The notes: generated from the sequence alone by a model not told the origin. A DNA stretch of 64,000 nt from Vibrio chagasii (GCF_024347355.1 NZ_AP025465.1:1798001-1862000), one strand, 5' to 3'. Counted from the first letter of the stretch, positions 41,901 through 48,943 are shown. Numbers and translations are program-made.

Positions 41901-44900
41901 CGTGAAGGCCACACTTGGTGTGCCGTCTTCTTCATCCGACGCCGTGAACGTCGCCACCACGGTATCTACCGCCGCGTCGTTTTCATTGAACGCTGCCTCT
42001 GCCACCACATCGATGGTTGGGCCGTCATTTTGAGCGTTATAAGTTGGTGTATCGCTGTCAACCGCCGTCGCATTGTCGCTATCGGTCGCCGTTAGGCTCA
42101 CCGCTGGCAGTGTCTCGCCTGCATTCACCGCGTCAACACCCGCTTGCGTCAGTACCACATCGGTGCCGCTGATCGCGTAGTAACCATCGGTGTTTGTGCC
42201 CGGCGTGAAGGCCACACTTGGTGTGCCGTCTTCTTCATCCGACGCCGTGAACGTCGCCACCACGGTATCTACCGCCGCGTCGTTTTCATTGAACGCTGCC
42301 TCTGCCACCACATCGATGGTTGGGCCGTCATTTTGAGCGTTATAAGTTGGTGTATCGCTGTCAACCGCCGTCGCATTGTCGCTATCGGTCGCCGTTAGGC
42401 TCACCGCTGGCAGTGTCTCGCCTGCATTCACCGCGTCAACACCCGCTTGCGTCAGTACCACATCGGTGCCGCTGATCGCGTAGTAACCATCGGTGTTTGT
42501 GCCCGGCGTGAAGGCCACACTTGGTGTGCCGTCTTCTTCATCCGACGCCGTGAACGTCGCCACCACGGTATCTACCGCCGCGTCGTTTTCATTGAACGCT
42601 GCCTCTGCCACCACATCGATGGTTGGGCCGTCATTTTGAGCGTTATAAGTTGGTGTATCGCTGTCAACCGCCGTCGCATTGTCGCTATCGGTCGCCGTTA
42701 GGCTCACCGCTGGCAGTGTCTCGCCTGCATTCACCGCGTCAACACCCGCTTGCGTCAGTACCACATCGGTGCCGCTGATCGCGTAGTAACCATCGGTGTT
42801 TGTGCCCGGCGTGAAGGCCACACTTGGTGTGCCGTCTTCTTCATCCGACGCCGTGAACGTCGCCACCACGGTATCTACCGCCGCGTCGTTTTCATTGAAC
42901 GCTGCCTCTGCCACCACATCGATGGTTGGGCCGTCATTTTGAGCGTTATAAGTTGGTGTATCGCTGTCAACCGCCGTCGCATTGTCGCTATCGGTCGCCG
43001 TTAGGCTCACCGCTGGCAGTGTCTCGCCTGCATTCACCGCGTCAACACCCGCTTGCGTCAGTACCACATCGGTGCCGCTGATCGCGTAGTAACCATCGGT
43101 GTTTGTGCCCGGCGTGAAGGCCACACTTGGTGTGCCGTCTTCTTCATCCGACGCCGTGAACGTCGCCACCACGGTATCTACCGCCGCGTCGTTTTCATTG
43201 AACGCTGCCTCTGCCACCACATCGATGGTTGGGCCGTCATTTTGAGCGTTATAAGTTGGTGTATCGCTGTCAACCGCCGTCGCATTGTCGCTATCGGTCG
43301 CCGTTAGGCTCACCGCTGGCAGTGTCTCGCCTGCATTCACCGCGTCAACACCCGCTTGCGTCAGTACCACATCGGTGCCGCTGATCGCGTAGTAACCATC
43401 GGTGTTTGTGCCCGGCGTGAAGGCCACACTTGGTGTGCCGTCTTCTTCATCCGACGCCGTGAACGTCGCCACCACGGTATCTACCGCCGCGTCGTTTTCA
43501 TTGAACGCTGCCTCTGCCACCACATCGATGGTTGGGCCGTCATTTTGAGCGTTATAAGTTGGTGTATCGCTGTCAACCGCCGTCGCATTGTCGCTATCGG
43601 TCGCCGTTAGGCTCACCGCTGGCAGTGTCTCGCCTGCATTCACCGCGTCAACACCCGCTTGCGTCAGTACCACATCGGTGCCGCTGATCGCGTAGTAACC
43701 ATCGGTGTTTGTGCCCGGCGTGAAGGCCACACTTGGTGTGCCGTCTTCTTCATCCGACGCCGTGAACGTCGCCACCACGGTATCTACCGCCGCGTCGTTT
43801 TCATTGAACGCTGCCTCTGCCACCACATCGATGGTTGGGCCGTCATTTTGAGCGTTATAAGTTGGTGTATCGCTGTCAACCGCCGTCGCATTGTCGCTAT
43901 CGGTCGCCGTTAGGCTCACCGCTGGCAGTGTCTCGCCTGCATTCACCGCGTCAACACCCGCTTGCGTCAGTACCACATCGGTGCCGCTGATCGCGTAGTA
44001 ACCATCGGTGTTTGTGCCCGGCGTGAAGGCCACACTTGGTGTGCCGTCTTCTTCATCCGACGCCGTGAACGTCGCCACCACGGTATCTACCGCCGCGTCG
44101 TTTTCATTGAACGCTGCCTCTGCCACCACATCGATGGTTGGGCCGTCATTTTGAGCGTTATAAGTTGGTGTATCGCTGTCAACCGCCGTCGCATTGTCGC
44201 TATCGGTCGCCGTTAGGCTCACCGCTGGCAGTGTCTCGCCTGCATTCACCGCGTCAACACCCGCTTGCGTCAGTACCACATCGGTGCCGCTGATCGCGTA
44301 GTAACCATCGGTGTTTGTGCCCGGCGTGAAGGCCACACTTGGTGTGCCGTCTTCTTCATCCGACGCCGTGAACGTCGCCACCACGGTATCTACCGCCGCG
44401 TCGTTTTCATTGAACGCTGCCTCTGCCACCACATCGATGGTTGGGCCGTCATTTTGAGCGTTATAAGTTGGTGTATCGCTGTCAACCGCCGTCGCATTGT
44501 CGCTATCGGTCGCCGTTAGGCTCACCGCTGGCAGTGTCTCGCCTGCATTCACCGCGTCAACACCCGCTTGCGTCAGTACCACATCGGTGCCGCTGATCGC
44601 GTAGTAACCATCGGTGTTTGTGCCCGGCGTGAAGGCCACACTTGGTGTGCCGTCTTCTTCATCCGACGCCGTGAACGTCGCCACCACGGTATCTACCGCC
44701 GCGTCGTTTTCATTGAACGCTGCCTCTGCCACCACATCGATGGTTGGGCCGTCATTTTGAGCGTTATAAGTTGGTGTATCGCTGTCAACCGCCGTCGCAT
44801 TGTCGCTATCGGTCGCCGTTAGGCTCACCGCTGGCAGTGTCTCGCCTGCATTCACCGCGTCAACACCCGCTTGCGTCAGTACCACATCGGTGCCGCTGAT

Positions 44901-47900
44901 CGCGTAGTAACCATCGGTGTTTGTGCCCGGCGTGAAGGCCACACTTGGTGTGCCGTCTTCTTCATCCGACGCCGTGAACGTCGCCACCACGGTATCTACC
45001 GCCGCGTCGTTTTCATTGAACGCTGCCTCTGCCACCACATCGATGGTTGGGCCGTCATTTTGAGCGTTATAAGTTGGTGTATCGCTGTCAACCGCCGTCG
45101 CATTGTCGCTATCGGTCGCCGTTAGGCTCACCGCTGGCAGTGTCTCGCCTGCATTCACCGCGTCAACACCCGCTTGCGTCAGTACCACATCGGTGCCGCT
45201 GATCGCGTAGTAACCATCGGTGTTTGTGCCCGGCGTGAAGGCCACACTTGGTGTGCCGTCTTCTTCATCCGACGCCGTGAACGTCGCCACCACGGTATCT
45301 ACCGCCGCGTCGTTTTCATTGAACGCTGCCTCTGCCACCACATCGATGGTTGGGCCGTCATTTTGAGCGTTATAAGTTGGTGTATCGCTGTCAACCGCCG
45401 TCGCATTGTCGCTATCGGTCGCCGTTAGGCTCACCGCTGGCAGTGTCTCGCCTGCATTCACCGCGTCAACACCCGCTTGCGTCAGTACCACATCGGTGCC
45501 GCTGATCGCGTAGTAACCATCGGTGTTTGTGCCCGGCGTGAAGGCCACACTTGGTGTGCCGTCTTCTTCATCCGACGCCGTGAACGTCGCCACCACGGTA
45601 TCTACCGCCGCGTCGTTTTCATTGAACGCTGCCTCTGCCACCACATCGATGGTTGGGCCGTCATTTTGAGCGTTATAAGTTGGTGTATCGCTGTCAACCG
45701 CCGTCGCATTGTCGCTATCGGTCGCCGTTAGGCTCACCGCTGGCAGTGTCTCGCCTGCATTCACCGCGTCAACACCCGCTTGCGTCAGTACCACATCGGT
45801 GCCGCTGATCGCGTAGTAACCATCGGTGTTTGTGCCCGGCGTGAAGGCCACACTTGGTGTGCCGTCTTCTTCATCCGACGCCGTGAACGTCGCCACCACG
45901 GTATCTACCGCCGCGTCGTTTTCATTGAACGCTGCCTCTGCCACCACATCGATGGTTGGGCCGTCATTTTGAGCGTTATAAGTTGGTGTATCGCTGTCAA
46001 CCGCCGTCGCATTGTCGCTATCGGTCGCCGTTAGGCTCACCGCTGGCAGTGTCTCGCCTGCATTCACCGCGTCAACACCCGCTTGCGTCAGTACCACATC
46101 GGTGCCGCTGATCGCGTAGTAACCATCGGTGTTTGTGCCCGGCGTGAAGGCCACACTTGGTGTGCCGTCTTCTTCATCCGACGCCGTGAACGTCGCCACC
46201 ACGGTATCTACCGCCGCGTCGTTTTCATTGAACGCTGCCTCTGCCACCACATCGATGGTTGGGCCGTCATTTTGAGCGTTATAAGTTGGTGTATCGCTGT
46301 CAACCGCCGTCGCATTGTCGCTATCGGTCGCCGTTAGGCTCACCGCTGGCAGTGTCTCGCCTGCATTCACCGCGTCAACACCCGCTTGCGTCAGTACCAC
46401 ATCGGTGCCGCTGATCGCGTAGTAACCATCGGTGTTTGTGCCCGGCGTGAAGGCCACACTTGGTGTGCCGTCTTCTTCATCCGACGCCGTGAACGTCGCC
46501 ACCACGGTATCTACCGCCGCGTCGTTTTCATTGAACGCTGCCTCTGCCACCACATCGATGGTTGGGCCGTCATTTTGAGCGTTATAAGTTGGTGTATCGC
46601 TGTCAACCGCCGTCGCATTGTCGCTATCGGTCGCCGTTAGGCTCACCGCTGGCAGTGTCTCGCCTGCATTCACCGCGTCAACACCCGCTTGCGTCAGTAC
46701 CACATCGGTGCCGCTGATCGCGTAGTAACCATCGGTGTTTGTGCCCGGCGTGAAGGCCACACTTGGTGTGCCGTCTTCTTCATCCGACGCCGTGAACGTC
46801 GCCACCACGGTATCTACCGCCGCGTCGTTTTCATTGAACGCTGCCTCTGCCACCACATCGATGGTTGGGCCGTCATTTTGAGCGTTATAAGTTGGTGTAT
46901 CGCTGTCAACCGCCGTCGCATTGTCGCTATCGGTCGCCGTTAGGCTCACCGCTGGCAGTGTCTCGCCTGCATTCACCGCGTCAACACCCGCTTGCGTCAG
47001 TACCACATCGGTGCCGCTGATCGCGTAGTAACCATCGGTGTTTGTGCCCGGCGTGAAGGCCACACTTGGTGTGCCGTCTTCTTCATCCGACGCCGTGAAC
47101 GTCGCCACCACGGTATCTACCGCCGCGTCGTTTTCATTGAACGCTGCCTCTGCCACCACATCGATGGTTGGGCCGTCATTTTGAGCGTTATAAGTTGGTG
47201 TATCGCTGTCAACCGCCGTCGCATTGTCGCTATCGGTCGCCGTTAGGCTCACCGCTGGCAGTGTCTCGCCTGCATTCACCGCGTCAACACCCGCTTGCGT
47301 CAGTACCACATCGGTGCCGCTGATCGCGTAGTAACCATCGGTGTTTGTGCCCGGCGTGAAGGCCACACTTGGTGTGCCGTCTTCTTCATCCGACGCCGTG
47401 AACGTCGCCACCACGGTATCTACCGCCGCGTCGTTTTCATTGAACGCTGCCTCTGCCACCACATCGATGGTTGGGCCGTCATTGATTTCCTCCACATCAA
47501 CATTAACAGTAATAGTGTCTGTTCCGCCATTTCCATCGCTAACAACAACAGTGAAGCTATCATTGCCGTTGTAATTTTCGTTTGGTGTGTAGGTCCAGTT
47601 GCCGTCTTCATCTACAACAACGGTGCCGTTGGATGGTTCAGTGCCTTTAGAGAAGTTTAATGAATCACCATCAGTGTCAGATGCTGAAAGGCTACCGTTG
47701 ACTGGTGTGTCTTCATCAGTAGTTACGGCTATATTGTCGCCAAGTGGGTTGCCATTTGTATCTGTAATAAGTGGGGTATCGTTGACAGGGTTAACGCCAA
47801 CATTCACAGTGATCGTATCAGTACCACCTTGGCCATCGGATACAACGACCGAGAAACTATCGTCACCATTGAAATCATTATTTGGGATGTATGTCCAACT

Positions 47901-48542
47901 ACCATCACTGTTTAAAGTGACGGTTCCGTTTGCTGGCGGTTGGGACATAGCAAAAGAAAGAGCATCATTATCGTCGTCAGAAGCACTTAATGTACCGCTA
48001 ACAGGGGTATCTTCATCCGTTGTGAAAGAGACAGTACCTCCGACAACGACATTGTTGGCATCTGTAAATAGAGGGGCGCTATTAGATTCAGTTGAAGATT
48101 CTGAGATAGAACGATAGGCATCAAGAAGGCTTAAACTTTGAGTGCGGGACATGCCCAACGCTTCGAAGCCTTCGGTTACGAACTCGGTATCAGGGATAGT
48201 TTCTTCACCATCTCGCTCAATGGTACCGCTGGTGCCTAGACTTGAACCATTTTGACCAACAGCGGTTGCGAACTCTTCACCTAATTCTGCAGGGTCTTGA
48301 CCTTCTTCTAAGGCTGCGAATATATCAGCAATATCTTGGTCGAGTTCAATCTCACCATCTTCTGGTGAGAATCGCTTCGCGGAAACTTCAGGGCTATTTG
48401 ATTCATTAAGAGATTCTAAGATGACATCTCCCGCCTGAAGTGACTCGCCTTCTTCTAGGACTTTAATCGTGCCATCTGTTGAAATAACAATGCGCTGGCC
48501 CAGTGCTAGTGCACCAGCCAAATTCAAAGTCGTCATGTCCAT
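29958..48542 (-). CDS. Giant LapA-type RTX adhesin, 6194 aa, type I secreted
   Basis: Cell-surface adhesin of about 0.6 MDa, exported by type I secretion. Order of parts: LapA-like retention module (residues 1 to ~110, MDMTTLNLAGALALGQRIVI) that would plug the outer-membrane channel; two cadherin-like/VCBS-type domains (~165-354, both with DEDTPV and DSFxVVVSDG); 46 exact copies of a 101-residue Ca-binding-type extender domain (355-5000); an unfamiliar region (5001-5460) with the only cysteine, Cys5015; a von Willebrand A domain with MIDAS DVSGSM at 5475-5480; further Ig-like domains; nine RTX nonapeptides (6009-6089) such as GGSGDDYLD; and the C-terminal secretion region (DTITDFTLDEDHLDISQLLP). 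The ATG at 48542 follows AGGGG by five bases. The gene is divergent from a TolC-family channel gene. LapG-type cleavage would be expected near TAVG (93-96). Role in biofilm or host attachment is inferred from the family. Confidence 0.95.
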   Translation of the reverse strand: MDMTTLNLAGALALGQRIVISTDGTIKVLEEGESLQAGDVILESLNESNSPEVSAKRFSPEDGEIELDQDIADIFAALEEGQDPAELGEEFATAVGQNGSSLGTSGTIERDGEETIPDTEFVTEGFEALGMSRTQSLSLLDAYRSISESSTESNSAPLFTDANNVVVGGTVSFTTDEDTPVSGTLSASDDDNDALSFAMSQPPANGTVTLNSDGSWTYIPNNDFNGDDSFSVVVSDGQGGTDTITVNVGVNPVNDTPLITDTNGNPLGDNIAVTTDEDTPVNGSLSASDTDGDSLNFSKGTEPSNGTVVVDEDGNWTYTPNENYNGNDSFTVVVSDGNGGTDTITVNVDVEEINDGPTIDVVAEAAFNENDAAVDTVVATFTASDEEDGTPSVAFTPGTNTDGYYAISGTDVVLTQAGVDAVNAGETLPAVSLTATDSDNATAVDSDTPTYNAQNDGPTIDVVAEAAFNENDAAVDTVVATFTASDEEDGTPSVAFTPGTNTDGYYAISGTDVVLTQAGVDAVNAGETLPAVSLTATDSDNATAVDSDTPTYNAQNDGPTIDVVAEAAFNENDAAVDTVVATFTASDEEDGTPSVAFTPGTNTDGYYAISGTDVVLTQAGVDAVNAGETLPAVSLTATDSDNATAVDSDTPTYNAQNDGPTIDVVAEAAFNENDAAVDTVVATFTASDEEDGTPSVAFTPGTNTDGYYAISGTDVVLTQAGVDAVNAGETLPAVSLTATDSDNATAVDSDTPTYNAQNDGPTIDVVAEAAFNENDAAVDTVVATFTASDEEDGTPSVAFTPGTNTDGYYAISGTDVVLTQAGVDAVNAGETLPAVSLTATDSDNATAVDSDTPTYNAQNDGPTIDVVAEAAFNENDAAVDTVVATFTASDEEDGTPSVAFTPGTNTDGYYAISGTDVVLTQAGVDAVNAGETLPAVSLTATDSDNATAVDSDTPTYNAQNDGPTIDVVAEAAFNENDAAVDTVVATFTASDEEDGTPSVAFTPGTNTDGYYAISGTDVVLTQAGVDAVNAGETLPAVSLTATDSDNATAVDSDTPTYNAQNDGPTIDVVAEAAFNENDAAVDTVVATFTASDEEDGTPSVAFTPGTNTDGYYAISGTDVVLTQAGVDAVNAGETLPAVSLTATDSDNATAVDSDTPTYNAQNDGPTIDVVAEAAFNENDAAVDTVVATFTASDEEDGTPSVAFTPGTNTDGYYAISGTDVVLTQAGVDAVNAGETLPAVSLTATDSDNATAVDSDTPTYNAQNDGPTIDVVAEAAFNENDAAVDTVVATFTASDEEDGTPSVAFTPGTNTDGYYAISGTDVVLTQAGVDAVNAGETLPAVSLTATDSDNATAVDSDTPTYNAQNDGPTIDVVAEAAFNENDAAVDTVVATFTASDEEDGTPSVAFTPGTNTDGYYAISGTDVVLTQAGVDAVNAGETLPAVSLTATDSDNATAVDSDTPTYNAQNDGPTIDVVAEAAFNENDAAVDTVVATFTASDEEDGTPSVAFTPGTNTDGYYAISGTDVVLTQAGVDAVNAGETLPAVSLTATDSDNATAVDSDTPTYNAQNDGPTIDVVAEAAFNENDAAVDTVVATFTASDEEDGTPSVAFTPGTNTDGYYAISGTDVVLTQAGVDAVNAGETLPAVSLTATDSDNATAVDSDTPTYNAQNDGPTIDVVAEAAFNENDAAVDTVVATFTASDEEDGTPSVAFTPGTNTDGYYAISGTDVVLTQAGVDAVNAGETLPAVSLTATDSDNATAVDSDTPTYNAQNDGPTIDVVAEAAFNENDAAVDTVVATFTASDEEDGTPSVAFTPGTNTDGYYAISGTDVVLTQAGVDAVNAGETLPAVSLTATDSDNATAVDSDTPTYNAQNDGPTIDVVAEAAFNENDAAVDTVVATFTASDEEDGTPSVAFTPGTNTDGYYAISGTDVVLTQAGVDAVNAGETLPAVSLTATDSDNATAVDSDTPTYNAQNDGPTIDVVAEAAFNENDAAVDTVVATFTASDEEDGTPSVAFTPGTNTDGYYAISGTDVVLTQAGVDAVNAGETLPAVSLTATDSDNATAVDSDTPTYNAQNDGPTIDVVAEAAFNENDAAVDTVVATFTASDEEDGTPSVAFTPGTNTDGYYAISGTDVVLTQAGVDAVNAGETLPAVSLTATDSDNATAVDSDTPTYNAQNDGPTIDVVAEAAFNENDAAVDTVVATFTASDEEDGTPSVAFTPGTNTDGYYAISGTDVVLTQAGVDAVNAGETLPAVSLTATDSDNATAVDSDTPTYNAQNDGPTIDVVAEAAFNENDAAVDTVVATFTASDEEDGTPSVAFTPGTNTDGYYAISGTDVVLTQAGVDAVNAGETLPAVSLTATDSDNATAVDSDTPTYNAQNDGPTIDVVAEAAFNENDAAVDTVVATFTASDEEDGTPSVAFTPGTNTDGYYAISGTDVVLTQAGVDAVNAGETLPAVSLTATDSDNATAVDSDTPTYNAQNDGPTIDVVAEAAFNENDAAVDTVVATFTASDEEDGTPSVAFTPGTNTDGYYAISGTDVVLTQAGVDAVNAGETLPAVSLTATDSDNATAVDSDTPTYNAQNDGPTIDVVAEAAFNENDAAVDTVVATFTASDEEDGTPSVAFTPGTNTDGYYAISGTDVVLTQAGVDAVNAGETLPAVSLTATDSDNATAVDSDTPTYNAQNDGPTIDVVAEAAFNENDAAVDTVVATFTASDEEDGTPSVAFTPGTNTDGYYAISGTDVVLTQAGVDAVNAGETLPAVSLTATDSDNATAVDSDTPTYNAQNDGPTIDVVAEAAFNENDAAVDTVVATFTASDEEDGTPSVAFTPGTNTDGYYAISGTDVVLTQAGVDAVNAGETLPAVSLTATDSDNATAVDSDTPTYNAQNDGPTIDVVAEAAFNENDAAVDTVVATFTASDEEDGTPSVAFTPGTNTDGYYAISGTDVVLTQAGVDAVNAGETLPAVSLTATDSDNATAVDSDTPTYNAQNDGPTIDVVAEAAFNENDAAVDTVVATFTASDEEDGTPSVAFTPGTNTDGYYAISGTDVVLTQAGVDAVNAGETLPAVSLTATDSDNATAVDSDTPTYNAQNDGPTIDVVAEAAFNENDAAVDTVVATFTASDEEDGTPSVAFTPGTNTDGYYAISGTDVVLTQAGVDAVNAGETLPAVSLTATDSDNATAVDSDTPTYNAQNDGPTIDVVAEAAFNENDAAVDTVVATFTASDEEDGTPSVAFTPGTNTDGYYAISGTDVVLTQAGVDAVNAGETLPAVSLTATDSDNATAVDSDTPTYNAQNDGPTIDVVAEAAFNENDAAVDTVVATFTASDEEDGTPSVAFTPGTNTDGYYAISGTDVVLTQAGVDAVNAGETLPAVSLTATDSDNATAVDSDTPTYNAQNDGPTIDVVAEAAFNENDAAVDTVVATFTASDEEDGTPSVAFTPGTNTDGYYAISGTDVVLTQAGVDAVNAGETLPAVSLTATDSDNATAVDSDTPTYNAQNDGPTIDVVAEAAFNENDAAVDTVVATFTASDEEDGTPSVAFTPGTNTDGYYAISGTDVVLTQAGVDAVNAGETLPAVSLTATDSDNATAVDSDTPTYNAQNDGPTIDVVAEAAFNENDAAVDTVVATFTASDEEDGTPSVAFTPGTNTDGYYAISGTDVVLTQAGVDAVNAGETLPAVSLTATDSDNATAVDSDTPTYNAQNDGPTIDVVAEAAFNENDAAVDTVVATFTASDEEDGTPSVAFTPGTNTDGYYAISGTDVVLTQAGVDAVNAGETLPAVSLTATDSDNATAVDSDTPTYNAQNDGPTIDVVAEAAFNENDAAVDTVVATFTASDEEDGTPSVAFTPGTNTDGYYAISGTDVVLTQAGVDAVNAGETLPAVSLTATDSDNATAVDSDTPTYNAQNDGPTIDVVAEAAFNENDAAVDTVVATFTASDEEDGTPSVAFTPGTNTDGYYAISGTDVVLTQAGVDAVNAGETLPAVSLTATDSDNATAVDSDTPTYNAQNDGPTIDVVAEAAFNENDAAVDTVVATFTASDEEDGTPSVAFTPGTNTDGYYAISGTDVVLTQAGVDAVNAGETLPAVSLTATDSDNATAVDSDTPTYNAQNDGPTIDVVAEAAFNENDAAVDTVVATFTASDEEDGTPSVAFTPGTNTDGYYAISGTDVVLTQAGVDAVNAGETLPAVSLTATDSDNATAVDSDTPTYNAQNDGPTIDVVAEAAFNENDAAVDTVVATFTASDEEDGTPSVAFTPGTNTDGYYAISGTDVVLTQAGVDAVNAGETLPAVSLTATDSDNATAVDSDTPTYNAQNDGPTIDVVAEAAFNENDAAVDTVVATFTASDEEDGTPSVAFTPGTNTDGYYAISGTDVVLTQAGVDAVNAGETLPAVSLTATDSDNATAVDSDTPTYNAQNDGPTIDVVAEAAFNENDAAVDTVVATFTASDEEDGTPSVAFTPGTNTDGYYAISGTDVVLTQAGVDAVNAGETLPAVSLTATDSDNATAVDSDTPTYNAQNDGPTIDVVAEAAFNENDAAVDTVVATFTASDEEDGTPSVAFTPGTNTDGYYAISGTDVVLTQAGVDAVNAGETLPAVSLTATDSDNATAVDSDTPTYNAQNDGPTIDVVAEAAFNENDAAVDTVVATFTASDEEDGTPSVAFTPGTNTDGYYAISGTDVVLTQAGVDAVNAGETLPAVSLTATDSDNATAVDSDTPTYNAQNDGPTIDVVAEAAFNENDAAVDTVVATFTASDEEDGTPSVAFTPGTNTDGYYAISGTDVVLTQAGVDAVNAGETLPAVSLTATDSDNATAVDSDTPTYNAQNDGPTIDVVAEAAFNENDAAVDTVVATFTASDEEDGTPSVAFTPGTNTDGYYAISGTDVVLTQAGVDAVNAGETLPAVSLTATDSDNATAVDSDTPTYNAQNDGPTIDVVAEAAFNENDAAVDTVVATFTASDEEDGTPSVAFTPGTNTDGYYAISGTDVVLTQAGVDAVNAGETLPAVSLTATDSDNATAVDSDTPTYNAQNDGPEADNFTETTVDCVTSVDFAPHTSDEEDDAAGFETSVIIESEPIFGTLYEVADDGTKTEVVVGQEYGDADNFEYVLDSDIADQLSFSASDLASDIDTSNGSTSISYFNDLISISAGTYTGSSPVGNDVVSNPGVYLNYDGYSVEDGFGVSTSKNGSSELDVTSKEFIAVDFGNSGAEILSANLDFGSVYGNYNPNSSADGEINVVALDSDGNVVGTFNFNTENNSNFGDEYTLSIDSSGNATVNVSIPDGNGGFIPFTELRVFTTQDGSSNPNRNSNITFKGVEVVDAKVTETIDYKAEDSSDLESSTAQVTIETESIVKPSPEVTSVLRDVSEDASATQSVVGNIDVLYADSIILQEPSESYTSNGHGITWISSNAGQTLVGTVNGSVILTATIDDAGNYDLSLSGPVDHLDGNTQLDQMSIDIGVVASNSNGSQTGTISLSIADDNPIARPIINDLQPSAKAGANVQLILDVSGSMAWDSVTGSSTVTNVSRLSIMQDGAKQLLSEYQSLGVTQVQIVTFSGSSDAQNGASGTSWMSVTEAIDLIDNLAAGGATYYDTAIDAAMDHWDDTGKVDGNPSNITYFLSDGAPNSGGSLTDSEKSSWESFVDSNDITALAYGMGEAVPITYLEDIAYNGATDSEIGAVVVPDITQLPPIILQSVVDPISGQVVNDGSNGSISGFGADGGYVSEVTFGGVTVSYNGVEASVSGFDSGVSTAIDGSQVSIFIDDSHTLVLDMATGSYQFFAAVVGSDISLDFDYELSDNDGDTSSSNMTFNIKAPVMEANDDDVSTTELVPVLIDVLANDYNPHALTSILTLSSVTLLNPALGQVSIVDGQVLFVPSDNANAGDVVEISYTATDKNGNSDSATMSVSITAHSGNTISDGNGINAVYMPQGIVSSNHGDNWQSQPEPSITVNGVKVERGQQNPQLTDNSDLIVTGGDNDHVEGGDFNDIIHLGDSGSNAAFDVQDAEEFVEADASQIYQGDSEDGTLDSPYVAPSWADVGQGGSGNDVILGEAGIDLISGGSGDDYLDGGSENDYIRAGSGRDIVIGGTGDDHLRGEGDDDILIGGIGDDILTGDDGDDLFQWVDQPFQNDVDTITDFTLDEDHLDISQLLPNENTMSDLLEHIVIEKASGNDLVITISESAGHTGDTQTIVLDGAANQVSSLSSGEVTGQQLNDLMNQLFKQLPDQ
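30276..30518 (-). other. RTX nonapeptide block
   Basis: Nine consecutive nonapeptides of the type GGxGxDxUx at residues 6009-6089, for example GGSGNDVIL, GGSGDDYLD, GGTGDDHLR and GGIGDDILT. They fold as a Ca2+ beta-roll outside the cell and help draw the chain through the type I channel. Confidence 0.92.
31560..32150 (-). other. von Willebrand factor A domain of the adhesin
   Basis: Residues about 5465-5660. The MIDAS metal site DxSxS is present as DVSGSM (Asp5475, Ser5477, Ser5479), with the later Thr in AAGGATYYDTAID and the Asp in FLSDGAPNSGG. Such domains bind divalent metal and protein or glycan ligands and occur near the C-terminal, distal end of RTX adhesins, which is first exported and exposed farthest from the cell. 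Confidence 0.88.
33543..47480 (-). repeat. 46 tandem 303-bp repeats (101 codons each)
   Basis: The span is 13,938 bases, exactly 46 x 303. Each unit encodes the same 101 residues, beginning DGPTIDVVAEAAFNEND and ending DSDTPTYNAQN. I found no amino-acid difference between copies, and a second reading frame on the other strand is also identical in each, so the nucleotides appear identical throughout. A hand count of one unit gives 178 G+C of 303 (59%), clearly above the flanks. The unit resembles Ig/cadherin-like extender domains of RTX adhesins such as the Marinomonas ice-binding adhesin, with acidic residues suited to Ca2+ between domains. Confidence 0.97.
47481..48050 (-). other. Two cadherin-like domains before the repeat array
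   Basis: Residues about 165-258 and 259-354 are two diverged copies of a beta-sandwich domain sharing TTDEDTPV, SASD, NGTV, GxWTYxPN and DSFxVVVSDGxGGTDTITVNV. They match the tandem cadherin/VCBS-type domains common in RTX adhesins. Unlike the downstream array they differ from each other, so they are older. Confidence 0.75.
48255..48266 (-). other. Position of expected LapG cleavage motif (TAVG)
   Basis: Residues 93-96 of the adhesin read Thr-Ala-Val-Gly where LapA-type retention modules carry Thr/Ala/Pro-Ala-Ala-Gly, the di-alanine site cut by the periplasmic protease LapG. The codons (minus strand) are ACC GCT GTT GGT. The surrounding context, an acidic helix then a glycine/serine linker, fits the module. 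Confidence 0.55.
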
Positions 48543-48943
48543 ATTAACCCCTAAAACCCATCTTTTGCCATCAACGTCAAAATAGTGACATCTCTTTGTA
48601 ATATTAGTTAAAATATAACACCTATAAACACATCATTCATAGTTATGATTCTATTATTTAACAACCTTAAATGGAAGTTAATGACAATGCTCACAACAAG
48701 TAACAATTCAGGTGCGTAAAACATCAATATAAGTTATTGTGTTAGCGAAAGATAATTCGAATACAAATAAAAGATTTCAGTGCTCAAAATCAAAATAAAA
48801 CGCACGATGATCTGTTAAAAAATTTACAACCATTTACGGCAGCTTCTAGAGCGAACGTTATTTTTTTGGCGGTTCACCTAAATTTTGTGTCTTTATCAAG
48901 TAAAGCTCATATTTCGGTGTCAGTCCATTTGGGGAGATGGAAA
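48543..48943. other. Divergent control region, adhesin and TolC genes
   Basis: About 400 bases, strongly AT-rich, with no gene. It must hold the promoters of the adhesin (left) and of the TolC-OmpA pair (right). Candidate AT-rich -10 boxes are too numerous to choose one, and no c-di-GMP-regulator site (FlrA/VpsT type) could be assigned by eye. Confidence 0.5.

Noticed and set aside
33543..47480. Could the periodic array be a CRISPR?
   Set aside because: Units are 303 bases, directly adjacent without spacers, and form one continuous reading frame.
33660..47660. More than forty plus-strand open frames of 84 codons, one per repeat
   Set aside because: They are the opposite-strand reading of the 303-bp adhesin repeat, open only because the unit is copied; no ribosome-binding site or protein-like composition (Arg/His/Cys-rich).
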